Origin: Candidatus Obscuribacterales bacterium
GTDB lineage: Bacteria > Cyanobacteriota > Vampirovibrionia > Obscuribacterales > Obscuribacteraceae
Direction: 5' to 3'
DNA length: 64,000 nucleotides
NCBI GenBank assembly: GCA_020054205.1
Contig: JAGVLS010000018.1
Coordinates: 124,001 to 188,000 of the forward strand
Part shown: positions 16,507 through 25,789 of the stretch, piece after piece
Layout of the letters: each line of letters starts with the position of its first letter
How positions within the stretch are numbered: position 1 is the stretch's first letter
Program-made: the position numbers and the translations under genes
Notes under the pieces: generated by a model
The model's database searches: none
What the model saw: the letters and a program-made list of their open reading frames with translations, nothing else
Told to the model about the DNA's origin: nothing

Positions 16507-17199
16507 CTATTTTTTTAGCCAATTTGAAAGAAGGCTATCTTTAGAAGTTTTAGGTAGTGATTTGATTGCTTTATTATCTAAAAACTGTAAAAGTTGATCT
16601 AATTTGTCTTGAGATTCTTCGCTTAGAGAAATAAATTCCAGCCCAACAATTGTTTTATTTGCTAGCCAATTATAACGGGCTTGAATTATAGAGGCTTTTG
16701 TTTGTATTGGCCCAAATTTACTTTTAATTGTCAGTTCAATTTTGCTTTGTGTTGCAAATGCATTTGCATAGTCTCCTGTTGTTTCTATACGGATGCCAGA
16801 TTTTGAAATATTATGGGAAAAAAATTCTGGTAATTCCGCCCATTTTTTACCAGCTAATTCAATAGGACACTGATATATAGCTCTTTTTGCCTTACGTTTT
16901 TGTCTTACAGATTCAAATATTGGACGATTACATTCTAATGTTTGTTTGTTGTGTATGGTTCTAGAACTTTGAACAGTAGTTGTCCACCATCCCTTGAAAG
17001 GAAGACTAGTATCGCTTGCCACAAACCAAATGTGACTTCCTTTGGGTAATACAACCTTTTCTTTCTTCTCAGTCTTAACTTGTAAATAAATTTTGCTTCT
17101 TTGTGCATCAATTACAGTAGCTTGACCAAAGCCAATCATATTAGGAGAAATTTCTACCTTTACTTTGAATGCTTTGCCAATCTGAAACATTAATGTCAT
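16507..17199 (-). CDS. PilZ-domain protein (probable c-di-GMP receptor)
   Basis: The C-terminal half is a PilZ domain: RxxxR is met by Arg102 and Arg106 (RKAKR) and the second motif by NISKSG at 130-135, the two elements that bind cyclic di-GMP. The N-terminal 95 residues form a beta-rich, YcgR-N-like segment. The protein is soluble, 230 residues. Such proteins control motility, pili or exopolysaccharide; a link to the pilin genes at 1-5 kb is only a suggestion. It lies downstream of rsmI with about 27 bases between, and converges on the kinase gene, whose stop is one base away. Confidence 0.8.
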   Translation of the reverse strand: MTLMFQIGKAFKVKVEISPNMIGFGQATVIDAQRSKIYLQVKTEKKEKVVLPKGSHIWFVASDTSLPFKGWWTTTVQSSRTIHNKQTLECNRPIFESVRQKRKAKRAIYQCPIELAGKKWAELPEFFSHNISKSGIRIETTGDYANAFATQSKIELTIKSKFGPIQTKASIIQARYNWLANKTIVGLEFISLSEESQDKLDQLLQFLDNKAIKSLPKTSKDSLLSNWLKK

Positions 17200-17226
17200 T
17201 CCTTTGTAATCAGATAATAAATCATT

Positions 17227-18105
17227 TTACTTTTTTTTGTATTTTTTTGCTTGATTTTCACCTGACATGTCTTCTTTAGAGCATAAAAGCCCTAACTTAT
17301 AAATGTAAGAAGAAGGTAAATTATATTCAGTAGCTAGACTAACACTAATATCTTTCAATCGTCCGCCAGCTGTTAACAAATCCTGAATCTTCTCTTTAAT
17401 TTCGCTATCACTGATTTTAACTGTATTTTCTTTATCTGCTCCACTGACAATTAAACAACATTCTCCTTTTATGGATCTTGTGTTTAAAGTCTCGGCAATA
17501 TTATGTAGAGTATCTCGAATAAACTCTTCATATATTTTTGTGATTTCACGAGCAAGACATGCTTTTCTATTACCTAAAACTGCAAGTAAGTCTTTAATAA
17601 CTGATTGCAAACTATGAGGAGAAATATAAAAAATAAGGGTGCGATCGTCATCTTTTATTTTTTGTAGATGTTTTTTTCGCTCACTTGTTTTTTCTGGCAA
17701 AAATCCTTCAAAAGCAAATCTATTGGTTGGCATGCCGCTTGCCACTAATGCTGCAATACAAGCAGAAGGTCCAGGAATTGGGATGACTTGCATATCGAGG
17801 GATATAGCAGTAGCAACCATCTCATAACCTGGATCTGAAATTAGTGGTGTGCCAGCGTCTGAAATTAGTGCCACAGTCTGATTTTTCTTTGCTATTTCAG
17901 CTAATAACGCTTGTCTTTTGTGTTCGTTAAAGTTGTGACAACTGATGAGTGTCTTTTGAATTCCTAAATGACTAAGCAGTTTTTTGCTTACTCTTGTATC
18001 TTCAGCGAATATAAGATCGCAATCTAAAATTGATTGTTTTAATCGCAAACTAATATCATTTAGATTGCCAATTGGTGTGGCTATAACTAATAGTGTACCT
18101 GACAA
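17227..18105 (-). CDS. rsmI: 16S rRNA (cytidine(1402)-2'-O)-methyltransferase
   Basis: Methylates the ribose of C1402 in 16S rRNA using S-adenosylmethionine. The typical sequence is present throughout: GTLLVIATPIGNLNDISLR, FAEDTRVSKKLLSHL, SDAGTPLISDPGYEMV and PGPSACIAALVASGMP. The length of 292 residues is normal. The start codon is TTG with GGAG 7 bases upstream (GGAGAAGAAGG just before it). rsmA, which modifies the same region of the ribosome, is at 57 kb. Confidence 0.93.
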   Translation of the reverse strand: MSGTLLVIATPIGNLNDISLRLKQSILDCDLIFAEDTRVSKKLLSHLGIQKTLISCHNFNEHKRQALLAEIAKKNQTVALISDAGTPLISDPGYEMVATAISLDMQVIPIPGPSACIAALVASGMPTNRFAFEGFLPEKTSERKKHLQKIKDDDRTLIFYISPHSLQSVIKDLLAVLGNRKACLAREITKIYEEFIRDTLHNIAETLNTRSIKGECCLIVSGADKENTVKISDSEIKEKIQDLLTAGGRLKDISVSLATEYNLPSSYIYKLGLLCSKEDMSGENQAKKYKKK

Positions 18106-18273
18106 CCTTCTTCTCCTGATATCTGCTATATAGTCTGGAAATACTTACCTAGACTTGCTTTAAATTTTAATATAAACAGGCTATATAAAAAATTCCTTCT
18201 TCACAACCCTAGTTTTCTACAACTAATTTACACCTGTAGATAATTTAATTAGAGATTTTAACGCTTTTGTCTT

Positions 18274-20565
18274 GTGAAATTATTCTCCAAGTATCTAGCT
18301 CATCTGGTCTCGATTGTAAGTTTCTTTTCTGACAATAAAACTATAGAATTGCCTTGTACAGTCATTTTTTGTTGTGTAATTAAGCAAATGCTAGTAGATA
18401 TGAGCTTTAAACAAATTGCCAGGATATGGAAACGATTTCGCTTAATCACGGCTTCTGTAATACTTAGTAACCTAACTAATAAAACAATACTATTAGGCGA
18501 TATACAAGCAATAGAACATTTCTTTGAACTATGTGATCAATATAGCTTGCGTATTCTAATTAATTGGATTGCACAAAAAAATAACTTTCCTGTATACACA
18601 AAAAACATAGAATCGGAAAGTAAAAATGTACTAGGCGTTTTTGAAACTTGGCTAAGCTTTTGGAATCAATATCCCTTTTATGATTATCGATTAATTGATA
18701 TACCAAAAGAAGAATTTGATCAGGCTTTTCAATTTTTAGAAGACAATATAATTTGTCAAATTGATCTCATAGCATCTTTGTATGAGCACATATTATCTTA
18801 TGGGGTAGCAATAGGTAAAAATGGATCTCCATATATTTTGGCAATTGAAAATGGAAGGTCGCAAGGACAGTTCTACACTCCTAATTGGGTGATTAGATAT
18901 TGTTATGAATTATCTAGTCTAAAAACGCTAAAGGATAAAAAACAATATAAAATTCTTGATCCATCATGTGGAGCAGGTAAATTTCTTTTGGGTGCTTTAG
19001 ATTATCTTTCAGACAATGATATTACTGAAAGCGAAAAAGCTAATATAGCTAAAAATAATCTTTATGGTTTTGATATCGATGCAAGAGCGGTTAGCCTGAC
19101 TTGTCTATCTCTTATGCTTTCTTTATCTAAGCACTGGCAAAATGTACTTTCTAAAAACAGTATAGATAAACTGCATGAAGAGATGGAATTTACTTATAAA
19201 AAGCTGACAAAAAATATTATGGTAAAAGACAGTGTAGTCTCTAGTGCTAATAAAGAAAATTCTTTTTGTTCACAATTTGATTTGGTAATTACAAATCCGC
19301 CATATATAAGTTTTGGTGCAAGAAATCAAGCACGCTTATCGGATAATTGGTCACGCTATTTGCGACAAAATTTTAAAGAAGCTGCGCAATACAAAATTCG
19401 TCTGCATTCAATTTTTCAAGATGTTGCTTTGCGTATGGCAAGGACAAATGGTGAAGTGATTTTATTTTTGCCAGATGCTTTTTTAACAGGTAGCTTTTAT
19501 GCAAATTTACGTAAGCTAATTCTGAACCAAACAAAGATATTAAGTTTTACCGAATTACCAGATAAAACAATGTCTGAAGCTTGTGTAGGGCGATGGTGCA
19601 TATCTCACTACATGAAAGTAGCTGAAAATAATTATGGTGAAAATAATTACGATATCAATTTATTTAAAATCAATACTAATGAATCTAATGATCGTGAAAT
19701 AGAGAATTATGTTTTACCTAAAGATGTGTTGGTTAGTAAGGATAAAAATCGTTTTCAACTTGTTTTTAATCATAATGATAGAAATATTTTGCAATCATTG
19801 TCTGAATTACCTAATTTAGGTAATTATTTATCTGGACATACTGGTATTAGAGCTAGAAGTGGTAAACATACAATCATTTCTTCTTCAAGGAAATTTGCTA
19901 GCCACAAGCGCGGGATTTTATCTGGTGCACAAGTAACCAGGCATTTAGTGATTTGGAATAATAAATGGATAAATGTTGTTCCGGAAAAGCTTTATGGCGG
20001 TGGCTTTGATACCCAGATAATTGAAAATCCTAAATTGTTGGTTAGGCAAACCGGTGATCGAATAATTGCTGCCGTTGATTTAGATGGACTGTATCATTTA
20101 AATAATGTGCATAGCTTTGCTTTGCTCAAGCCAGAAGCTTATAAAGCAGAAGATAAGATGTTTGCATTGTATTTTTATGTTGGGTTAATGAATTCAACTT
20201 TTTGGCTTTACCTTTATCAATTGAAAAGCCGAGAAGCAAAACGACAATTGGCACAAATTGATATTGAAATGCTAGAAAGTATGCCGGTGACAATATCCAA
20301 GCAAGATATTTGTGAACAAATAGCAAAAATATCTATACAGCTAGGCTTTTTGTACAAAAATGATTTACTTGATAAAGTTCCAGATTTGGAGGCATCAATA
20401 GATAATTTGGTTTATCAACTTTATGATTTGTTAGAGCCGGAAATAAATTATATTGAAGGGAAGATGAGAGAGAATCCAAGTATTTCTAATAGCCAAAAAC
20501 TGGTAAAGTTATTAACTGATAATGAAAAGAGAAGCTTAATCGATAATGAAAAAGTATTTTTATAG
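18274..20565 (+). CDS. N6-adenine DNA methyltransferase, type IIG-like with TaqI-type specificity domain
   Basis: Predicted DNA methylase. GQFYTP starts at residue 198, the SAM-binding motif DPSCGAGKFLLG at 229, YGFDIDARAV follows, and the catalytic NPPY is at 341-344. The C-terminal half (about 500-690) has the layout of a TaqI-like target-recognition domain, with VVPEKLYGGGFDTQ, KLLVRQTGDRIIA and ALYFYVGLMNSTFWLYLYQLKS. I see no PD-ExK nuclease motif in the N-terminal 190 residues, and no restriction gene next to it, so it may be an orphan methylase. The GTG at 18274 has no clear ribosome binding site; the true start may be an internal ATG. Its last 20 bases overlap the next gene. Confidence 0.8.
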   Translation: MKLFSKYLAHLVSIVSFFSDNKTIELPCTVIFCCVIKQMLVDMSFKQIARIWKRFRLITASVILSNLTNKTILLGDIQAIEHFFELCDQYSLRILINWIAQKNNFPVYTKNIESESKNVLGVFETWLSFWNQYPFYDYRLIDIPKEEFDQAFQFLEDNIICQIDLIASLYEHILSYGVAIGKNGSPYILAIENGRSQGQFYTPNWVIRYCYELSSLKTLKDKKQYKILDPSCGAGKFLLGALDYLSDNDITESEKANIAKNNLYGFDIDARAVSLTCLSLMLSLSKHWQNVLSKNSIDKLHEEMEFTYKKLTKNIMVKDSVVSSANKENSFCSQFDLVITNPPYISFGARNQARLSDNWSRYLRQNFKEAAQYKIRLHSIFQDVALRMARTNGEVILFLPDAFLTGSFYANLRKLILNQTKILSFTELPDKTMSEACVGRWCISHYMKVAENNYGENNYDINLFKINTNESNDREIENYVLPKDVLVSKDKNRFQLVFNHNDRNILQSLSELPNLGNYLSGHTGIRARSGKHTIISSSRKFASHKRGILSGAQVTRHLVIWNNKWINVVPEKLYGGGFDTQIIENPKLLVRQTGDRIIAAVDLDGLYHLNNVHSFALLKPEAYKAEDKMFALYFYVGLMNSTFWLYLYQLKSREAKRQLAQIDIEMLESMPVTISKQDICEQIAKISIQLGFLYKNDLLDKVPDLEASIDNLVYQLYDLLEPEINYIEGKMRENPSISNSQKLVKLLTDNEKRSLIDNEKVFL

Positions 20566-21832
20566 TTTTAGCATTGCAATCTGTCTAGCGTTTGTGAGTT
20601 TTGTATCTGTCTCTATTGCCCAAACTTCAATTAAGCCTCAAATTAGAGATAAATGGGCTATTTTAATTGGTGTCGATAAATTTAAAGATACAAATATGCC
20701 AGATTTTTCTGTAGCAAAAAACAATGTTAATGATTTGAAAGCAATTTTAGAAGATTCCAGATTTGGTCGCTTTAAACCAGACCATATTCTTACACTTACT
20801 GATAAAGAAGCAAATAAAGATAATATATCTAATGCTATCAACACCTGGTTGAATAACAAAGCATTACCCAATGATTTGGTGGTTGTCTATATTTCTAGCA
20901 AAATTGCTCAAGTGAATGCTAAAGGAGATCCTTTTCTGTTTGCTTACGATACGACAGGCTCTGAGCTAAATACAGCTGTTGATTTAAAAAACCTTATATA
21001 TGCTCTACAACAAAAATCAAAATTGAAATATTTACTTTGTATTTTAGATACTCTTTTTGAAACACAAAATAAGCCTCAATCGAATTTAGAATCTTTGAGC
21101 GATCAAATTAAAGCTTCTCTTTGGGTTGTTGATGATACTTATGGACAGCTAATAGCCGATGCTGCATCTTCTCCTTCTCTATTTTTTCAATATTTGCTAG
21201 AAGGAATAAAAACAGGTGGTGGTAATTTATCATTATCTTCAATATCGCAATATGTGGAAAGTAGTGTTGTCCAGGACTCTACAAAAAAATATGGTAAAGC
21301 TATTCATCCTCGATTTATTCCTTATAAGCAAAATCCTGAAATTAACAAATTAGCTTTCGGAGCAAATATTAAGACAGCTTATGCTTCAAAGCTTGCAATT
21401 GGACATCCAGTTGATCAAGTAGCTATAAAGCGACCTGATTTAATGCCTAGCTCAGTTAATTCTCAAAAAACCAATCAAAAAACTATTACTACAAAATCTC
21501 ATACCGATGATGATGACGAGGATGATGAGTCTTTTGGCAAAGTTGATTTTGGCGATTACATGGCAAAAATGAAAACACGTATTCAAAAATGTTGGCATCC
21601 ACCAGTTTCTTTAACAAGTAGAAGACTAGTAGCGGTATTTTCTATTTTAAGAAATGGCAATATTGTTAATCCAACAATTGTAGAGGGATCTGGGGTTAAA
21701 GATTTAGATCAATCAGCTTTAACTGCTTTGCATGAAGCATCGCCATTGCCGCCTTTACCAGCTCATTCTCCAAAATCAGTTGATATTCGTTATTCATTTG
21801 ATTGGCAGATGGTCGGAAATAATTCTAATTAA
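20546..21832 (+). CDS. exported degenerate caspase-like domain fused to a TonB C-terminal domain
   Basis: A signal peptide (about 1-25, ending SIAQ) leads into a metacaspase/C14-like fold: WAILIGVDKF, an NNVNDLKAILED helix, DLVVVYISSK and YLLCILDTLFE. In active members the strand DLVVVYfSGHG holds the catalytic His and the strand ilDaChSG the Cys; here these read SSK (Lys119) and DTL (Leu170), so both are lost. An acidic Asp/Glu run (about 325-332) precedes a TonB/TolA-type C-terminal domain (about 340-425) with IQKCWHPP, FSILRNGNIVNPTIVEGSG and the ALTALHEASPLPPLP stretch. A periplasmic binding role is more likely than proteolysis. It overlaps the methylase gene by 20 bases; the Yip1 gene follows 8 bases on. 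Confidence 0.7.
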   Translation: MKKYFYSFSIAICLAFVSFVSVSIAQTSIKPQIRDKWAILIGVDKFKDTNMPDFSVAKNNVNDLKAILEDSRFGRFKPDHILTLTDKEANKDNISNAINTWLNNKALPNDLVVVYISSKIAQVNAKGDPFLFAYDTTGSELNTAVDLKNLIYALQQKSKLKYLLCILDTLFETQNKPQSNLESLSDQIKASLWVVDDTYGQLIADAASSPSLFFQYLLEGIKTGGGNLSLSSISQYVESSVVQDSTKKYGKAIHPRFIPYKQNPEINKLAFGANIKTAYASKLAIGHPVDQVAIKRPDLMPSSVNSQKTNQKTITTKSHTDDDDEDDESFGKVDFGDYMAKMKTRIQKCWHPPVSLTSRRLVAVFSILRNGNIVNPTIVEGSGVKDLDQSALTALHEASPLPPLPAHSPKSVDIRYSFDWQMVGNNSN

Positions 21833-21840
21833 GAGGTTGT

Positions 21841-22380
21841 ATGCAACAAAAATATTTGTCACCCGAAACTCGAAATTTCTTTGTTCATTATTTTAGTCAA
21901 GCAAAAAATGTATTAATGACTCCCAGACAATTTTTTCAAAATATGCCAACTGATGGTAATTGGTCGGAGCCAGCTATATTTTGTGCGCTTAGTATTGGTT
22001 TTGCTGCACTTGTAACATTACTCATGTCTTTTAATTTGCTTATGATGTTGCTTGTTTTTTTCTCTGGCATGATTGGCATAGGTATTGTTAGTGTAGTGGC
22101 TTATTATTTAAGTAAAGTAATGCACGGACAAGGAAGCTTGGAAGCTACTTATCGGGTTTTTGCTTATTCTAGTGCTGGACAACTTTTGGCTTGGATTCCT
22201 TTAATTGGTTTTTTGGTGGTTGTCTATTCAATGGCCATTAATTTTTTTGGCATTAAACAAGTTCATAATCTTTCTAATGGCAAAACAATTGCTGTAATTT
22301 TAATTTCAGGCATATTATCTGTAGTTGTGATGTGTACAGTAGGCGTTACTTTATTCCTTAAACAACTATTTCATTTTTAG
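21841..22380 (+). CDS. Yip1-family integral membrane protein
   Basis: A 179-residue protein with four to five hydrophobic segments. The N-terminal NVLMTPRQFFQNMP followed by GNWSEPAIFCAL is typical of bacterial Yip1-domain proteins, as is the later YRVFAYSSAGQLLAWIPLIG. Function in bacteria is unknown. It follows the caspase-TonB gene by 8 bases, with GAGG before the ATG, so it belongs to the same transcript and may anchor or assist that exported protein. Confidence 0.75.
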   Translation: MQQKYLSPETRNFFVHYFSQAKNVLMTPRQFFQNMPTDGNWSEPAIFCALSIGFAALVTLLMSFNLLMMLLVFFSGMIGIGIVSVVAYYLSKVMHGQGSLEATYRVFAYSSAGQLLAWIPLIGFLVVVYSMAINFFGIKQVHNLSNGKTIAVILISGILSVVVMCTVGVTLFLKQLFHF

Positions 22381-22591
22381 CTTTAATGTTTTTAGCTTAA
22401 AAGCTAGAAAGCTAAGTAGAGCTTATGTTTGGGCTACGTATAAACCACATTGACGAGATTGCTTAATAGATCTACCCTTAAAGTGTGGCTATATGCCAAA
22501 GATTAAATGAAAACTTGAATAAAGATTTCAGTTACTAAACAGCTAAAAATTAACTACAATAGCCTTAATAAGAGGTAATCAGAAGGTAGCC

Positions 22592-22945
22592 ATGACAGGA
22601 CAAAGCTCTGAAGCATCAATGGGAAAAAATAGCGATAATACCGAATCGCGCAATATCAATGCCGAAACAGAAGCATCTGTTCATGAGGCATTATTTGATG
22701 AATACACGCAAATAGCTGCAAGCGAGCGTCAAATGGGCAGTGATAATTTGTCCACTAACGATGCTCAGCTAAAAGCTGCTTTTAGCGATAAAAGTTTTAC
22801 CAATTATTTGAAGACTGCTGGTGTAAGTGACATGGATGGATTAGTGCAATCTGTACCAAGTACTGGACTAAAAGATTTATATGCCAGCTATAAAACAAAT
22901 GAAGAATTGAAAAAAATGTGTGCCGATTCAGGTATAAAGGTCTAA
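22592..22945 (+). CDS. small acidic protein of unknown function
   Basis: I do not recognise this 117-residue protein. It is soluble, acidic and Ser/Asn-rich at the N-terminus, with a more ordered helical part at about 60-117 (SFTNYLKTAGVSDMDGLVQ, KDLYASYKTNEELKKMC). GAAGG lies just ahead of the ATG. A TTACTA / TACAAT promoter-like pair with 17-base spacing (22532-22560) is placed correctly for it. The rpsT gene follows about 165 bases on with its own promoter signal. Confidence 0.5.
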   Translation: MTGQSSEASMGKNSDNTESRNINAETEASVHEALFDEYTQIAASERQMGSDNLSTNDAQLKAAFSDKSFTNYLKTAGVSDMDGLVQSVPSTGLKDLYASYKTNEELKKMCADSGIKV

Positions 22946-23058
22946 ATTTCTTTATTTGACAGTCTTAGTTTTAGTTTATTTGCTGCTCAAAAACAGCAAA
23001 AGCGGCTATTTACAAACGGATATAGTTTTAAAGCAAATAGTTTTGTTAGTGCCTATTA

Positions 23059-23067
23059 TGTTAAAAT
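23059..23067 (+). promoter_or_regulatory. extended -10 element of rpsT
   Basis: TGTTAAAAT at 23059-23067 matches an extended -10 element (TGn plus TAAAAT). It lies 44 bases upstream of the GTG start. I see no good -35 hexamer, which is common for extended -10 promoters. Confidence 0.4.
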
Positions 23068-23110
23068 GGCGACCTGTGTGCATTTAAAGTAAATAAACGG
23101 GTTTTTTGTC

Positions 23111-23380
23111 GTGCCAAAAATTAAGTCTGCAATTAAACGTGTAGAAGTTGCTGAACGCAATCGAGAACATAATCGTCATTGGAAATCATTTGTAAGAACA
23201 ACGCGCAGTAAAGTAGAAGAAGCTTGTCAGGCGGCAGATGAAAAAAATGCCAATTTATACTTGCATGAAGCTTATTCAGTTATTGATAGAGCAGTATCAA
23301 AAGGTGTTTTGCACGCTAATACTGCTGCTAGGAATAAATCAAGACTAGCTAATCTTGTCATGAAGCTTAAAAAAGCTTAG
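23111..23380 (+). CDS. rpsT: 30S ribosomal protein bS20
   Basis: Small-subunit protein that binds the 5' domain and helix 44 of 16S rRNA. The basic sequence PKIKSAIKRVEVAERNREHN, then RTTRSKVEEA and GVLHANTAARNKSRLAN, is diagnostic, and 89 residues is normal. The start is GTG, with no strong Shine-Dalgarno sequence. Weak non-ATG starts on this gene are known in other bacteria, where bS20 limits its own translation. murC follows 28 bases later. Confidence 0.95.
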   Translation: MPKIKSAIKRVEVAERNREHNRHWKSFVRTTRSKVEEACQAADEKNANLYLHEAYSVIDRAVSKGVLHANTAARNKSRLANLVMKLKKA

Positions 23381-23408
23381 TCAACCTTTATAATACGAGG
23401 CTTGGCTT

Positions 23409-24875
23409 TTGGAATTTGAAACAGGTCATATTGTTAATTTAGAGAAAGAACAGTCTCGGACTTTGTTAGCTAAGGTCAATCTTGAAAATATTCATGGACC
23501 TATTTACTTTATAGGAATAGGCGGCATTGGTATGTCTGCTTTAGCCAGGCTTTTATTGGCGCAAGGTAAACAAATTACAGGCTCTGATAAACAAGAATCT
23601 GAAATAACCAAAGAATTAACTAGGTTGGGGGCAAAAGTTTATATTGGGCATATGGCAGAAAATGTAAATGAAGCAAAAGCAATTGTAGTATCTACTGCTA
23701 TCGTTGCCGATAATCCAGAATTAGATGCTGCACGAAAAAAAAACTTACCGATTGTACATAGGTCTTATGTTCTTGATTGGTTAACTAGCAAAGCAAAATT
23801 GATTGCGGTCTCAGGCACGCATGGTAAAACAACTACCACAGGCATGGTTGCTCAAGTTTTGCTTGATGCAGGATTAGATCCCAGCGTTGTAGTTGGTGGC
23901 ACTTTTAATCGTATTGGTAGTAATGCTCATTATGGTAAAGGAATATATTTTGTAGCTGAAGCTGATGAAAGTGATCAGACTCATGCCAATCTTAAATCAG
24001 AAATTTCTGTAGTAACTAATATTGAGGCTGACCATTTAGAAAATTATCCAGGTGGCATAGCTGAAATATTGAATAATATGCTTAGCTTTATTAATAACAG
24101 TCAGAATTTTACTCTTTTATGTACTGATGATGAAGGAATCCGGTCGATTCTGCCGCAAGTAAAAAGAAAAGTAATTACATATGGATCTGAAGATAAATCA
24201 CCCGAAGCTAATTACACATATAAAAATTTAAGTGTGAATGGCAAGCCATTTGCTTTTGATGTTTTTAAATCTAAAACTAAGCTTGGCACAATAGAGATGA
24301 CTGTGCCAGGTGATCATAATCAAGTTAATGCTATGGCAGCAGTGGTTATTGCCTTAGAATTAGGTGTTGATTTTAACAAAATTGCTAATTCATTAAATCA
24401 ATTTTTGGGTGTTGATCGGCGCTTTCAAATTATTGGTGAGCATAAAGGTATTACTATTGTGGATGATTATGGTCATCATCCAACAGAAGTAAGAGCAACA
24501 TTGGCTGCTTGTCGTGAATTTCAAAAAGCAAAAAATATAATTGGTAAATCAAGAACGGTAGCTTTATTTCAACCCCACCAACCAGGACGCTTAAGAGATT
24601 TTTGGCAAGAATTTTGTAATTCATTTGTCGAAGCGGACTTGGTTTTAGTAGCTGATGTTTACATAGCTCGTGGTAAAGCTATTGAAGGTATTGATTCTAA
24701 AAAATTTGCTCAGGAAGTTAAAAATAAAAATGTTGTTTATTTGCCTGGTAAAACTGAAAGTATTGCTGTCTCAGCAATACCTTATTTGAAAATAGGCGAT
24801 ATTGTGATTACAATTGGAGCTGGTGATATAACTACTGTCGGACCAAAATTGCTTCAATTATTGAAATCTAGCTAG
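23409..24875 (+). CDS. murC: UDP-N-acetylmuramate--L-alanine ligase
   Basis: Adds L-alanine to UDP-MurNAc in the cytoplasm, the first peptide step of peptidoglycan synthesis. The Rossmann start IYFIGIGGIGMSALARLL is at 32-49 and the ATP-binding GTHGKTTTT at 136-144; later blocks EADESDQTHANL, DHLENYPGG, DHNQVNAMAA, DDYGHHPTEVRATL and FQPHQPGRLR are all family motifs. The start used is TTG with CGAGG about 8 bases upstream; no ATG lies nearby. murB follows 11 bases on. Confidence 0.97.
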   Translation: MEFETGHIVNLEKEQSRTLLAKVNLENIHGPIYFIGIGGIGMSALARLLLAQGKQITGSDKQESEITKELTRLGAKVYIGHMAENVNEAKAIVVSTAIVADNPELDAARKKNLPIVHRSYVLDWLTSKAKLIAVSGTHGKTTTTGMVAQVLLDAGLDPSVVVGGTFNRIGSNAHYGKGIYFVAEADESDQTHANLKSEISVVTNIEADHLENYPGGIAEILNNMLSFINNSQNFTLLCTDDEGIRSILPQVKRKVITYGSEDKSPEANYTYKNLSVNGKPFAFDVFKSKTKLGTIEMTVPGDHNQVNAMAAVVIALELGVDFNKIANSLNQFLGVDRRFQIIGEHKGITIVDDYGHHPTEVRATLAACREFQKAKNIIGKSRTVALFQPHQPGRLRDFWQEFCNSFVEADLVLVADVYIARGKAIEGIDSKKFAQEVKNKNVVYLPGKTESIAVSAIPYLKIGDIVITIGAGDITTVGPKLLQLLKSS

Positions 24876-24886
24876 CTGAGAGACAA

Positions 24887-25789
24887 ATGGACCCAATATG
24901 CCAAGCGTCATTATCAAGATATACAACCTTGAAAGTTGGCGGTACCGCTGAGCAATTATTTCAACCAAGTTCAACTGAAGAATTAGTAAATTTATTGGAG
25001 CAATTAAAACGACAAGGTATTAATTGGCATGTAATTGGTGGTGGGTCGAATTTACTTGTATCATCTGGCGGTATATCAGGTGCTGTAATTCGTACAGCCA
25101 TGATGACTGGCATTAAAACTATAGATACTAATATATTAGAGGCTGAAGCAGGGGCTAGATTGCCGCATTTAGCTAAATATGCAGCTTCTATTGGACTGTC
25201 TGGATTAGAATTTGCTGTGGGTATTCCCGGCACAGTTGGTGGTGCTGTAGTTATGAATGCAGGTGCTCATGGTAGTTGTACAGCTAATATTATAGAAAAT
25301 GTTACTTTATTTGATACTGAAAAGTTTGAGCTAAAAACTTTAGGCTTAGATGAACTTAAATTTGAATATCGTAAATCTTTTATTGATCCTAATAAACATA
25401 TTGTTGTTTCAGCTAGATTGAAACTAAAAGTGGACAATAAAGATAATATTGAAGCAAAAACAAGAGAAAATGAAGAATATAGATGGCGTACTCAACCTAT
25501 TGGCTGGCCAAATGCAGGTAGTACATTTAAAAACCCTAGTTTGGATAAAAGTGCTGGTTTTCTTTTAGATAAAGCTGGAGCAAAAGAATTAAAAGAAGGG
25601 CAAGCAGCAGTATCGGCAATACATGCTAATTTTGTTATTAATTTAGGTGGTGCTACATCTGACGAAGTAGTTAAGCTTTTAGCTGATATGCAAAACTCAG
25701 TTATGAATACTTTTCAAATTAGGCTGAAACCAGAATGGAAAACTTTAGGTGAGTTTAGTCAAGCCGAACGAGAAGTATGGAATATATAA
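24887..25789 (+). CDS. murB: UDP-N-acetylenolpyruvoylglucosamine reductase
   Basis: FAD enzyme that reduces UDP-GlcNAc-enolpyruvate to UDP-MurNAc with NADPH, the substrate-maker for murC just upstream. FAD-binding motifs TTLKVGGTAE, VIGGGSNLLVS (49-59) and GIPGTVGGAVVMNAGAHG (112-129) are clear, with YRKSF and the catalytic-Ser region NAGSTFKNPS later. At 300 residues it is a type II MurB. Its last 13 bases overlap the longest frame of the next gene. Confidence 0.96.
   Translation: MDPICQASLSRYTTLKVGGTAEQLFQPSSTEELVNLLEQLKRQGINWHVIGGGSNLLVSSGGISGAVIRTAMMTGIKTIDTNILEAEAGARLPHLAKYAASIGLSGLEFAVGIPGTVGGAVVMNAGAHGSCTANIIENVTLFDTEKFELKTLGLDELKFEYRKSFIDPNKHIVVSARLKLKVDNKDNIEAKTRENEEYRWRTQPIGWPNAGSTFKNPSLDKSAGFLLDKAGAKELKEGQAAVSAIHANFVINLGGATSDEVVKLLADMQNSVMNTFQIRLKPEWKTLGEFSQAEREVWNI

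Noticed and set aside
18274..22380. Restriction-modification or defence island
   Set aside because: No nuclease motif or restriction gene was found, and the caspase-like protein is exported and lacks catalytic residues.
22389..22402. Terminator after the Yip1 gene
   Set aside because: The TAGCT/AGCTA stem is only 5 bp and has no T tail.
22979..23000. TTTGCTG/CAGCAAA hairpin before rpsT as a terminator
   Set aside because: No T run follows on either strand.
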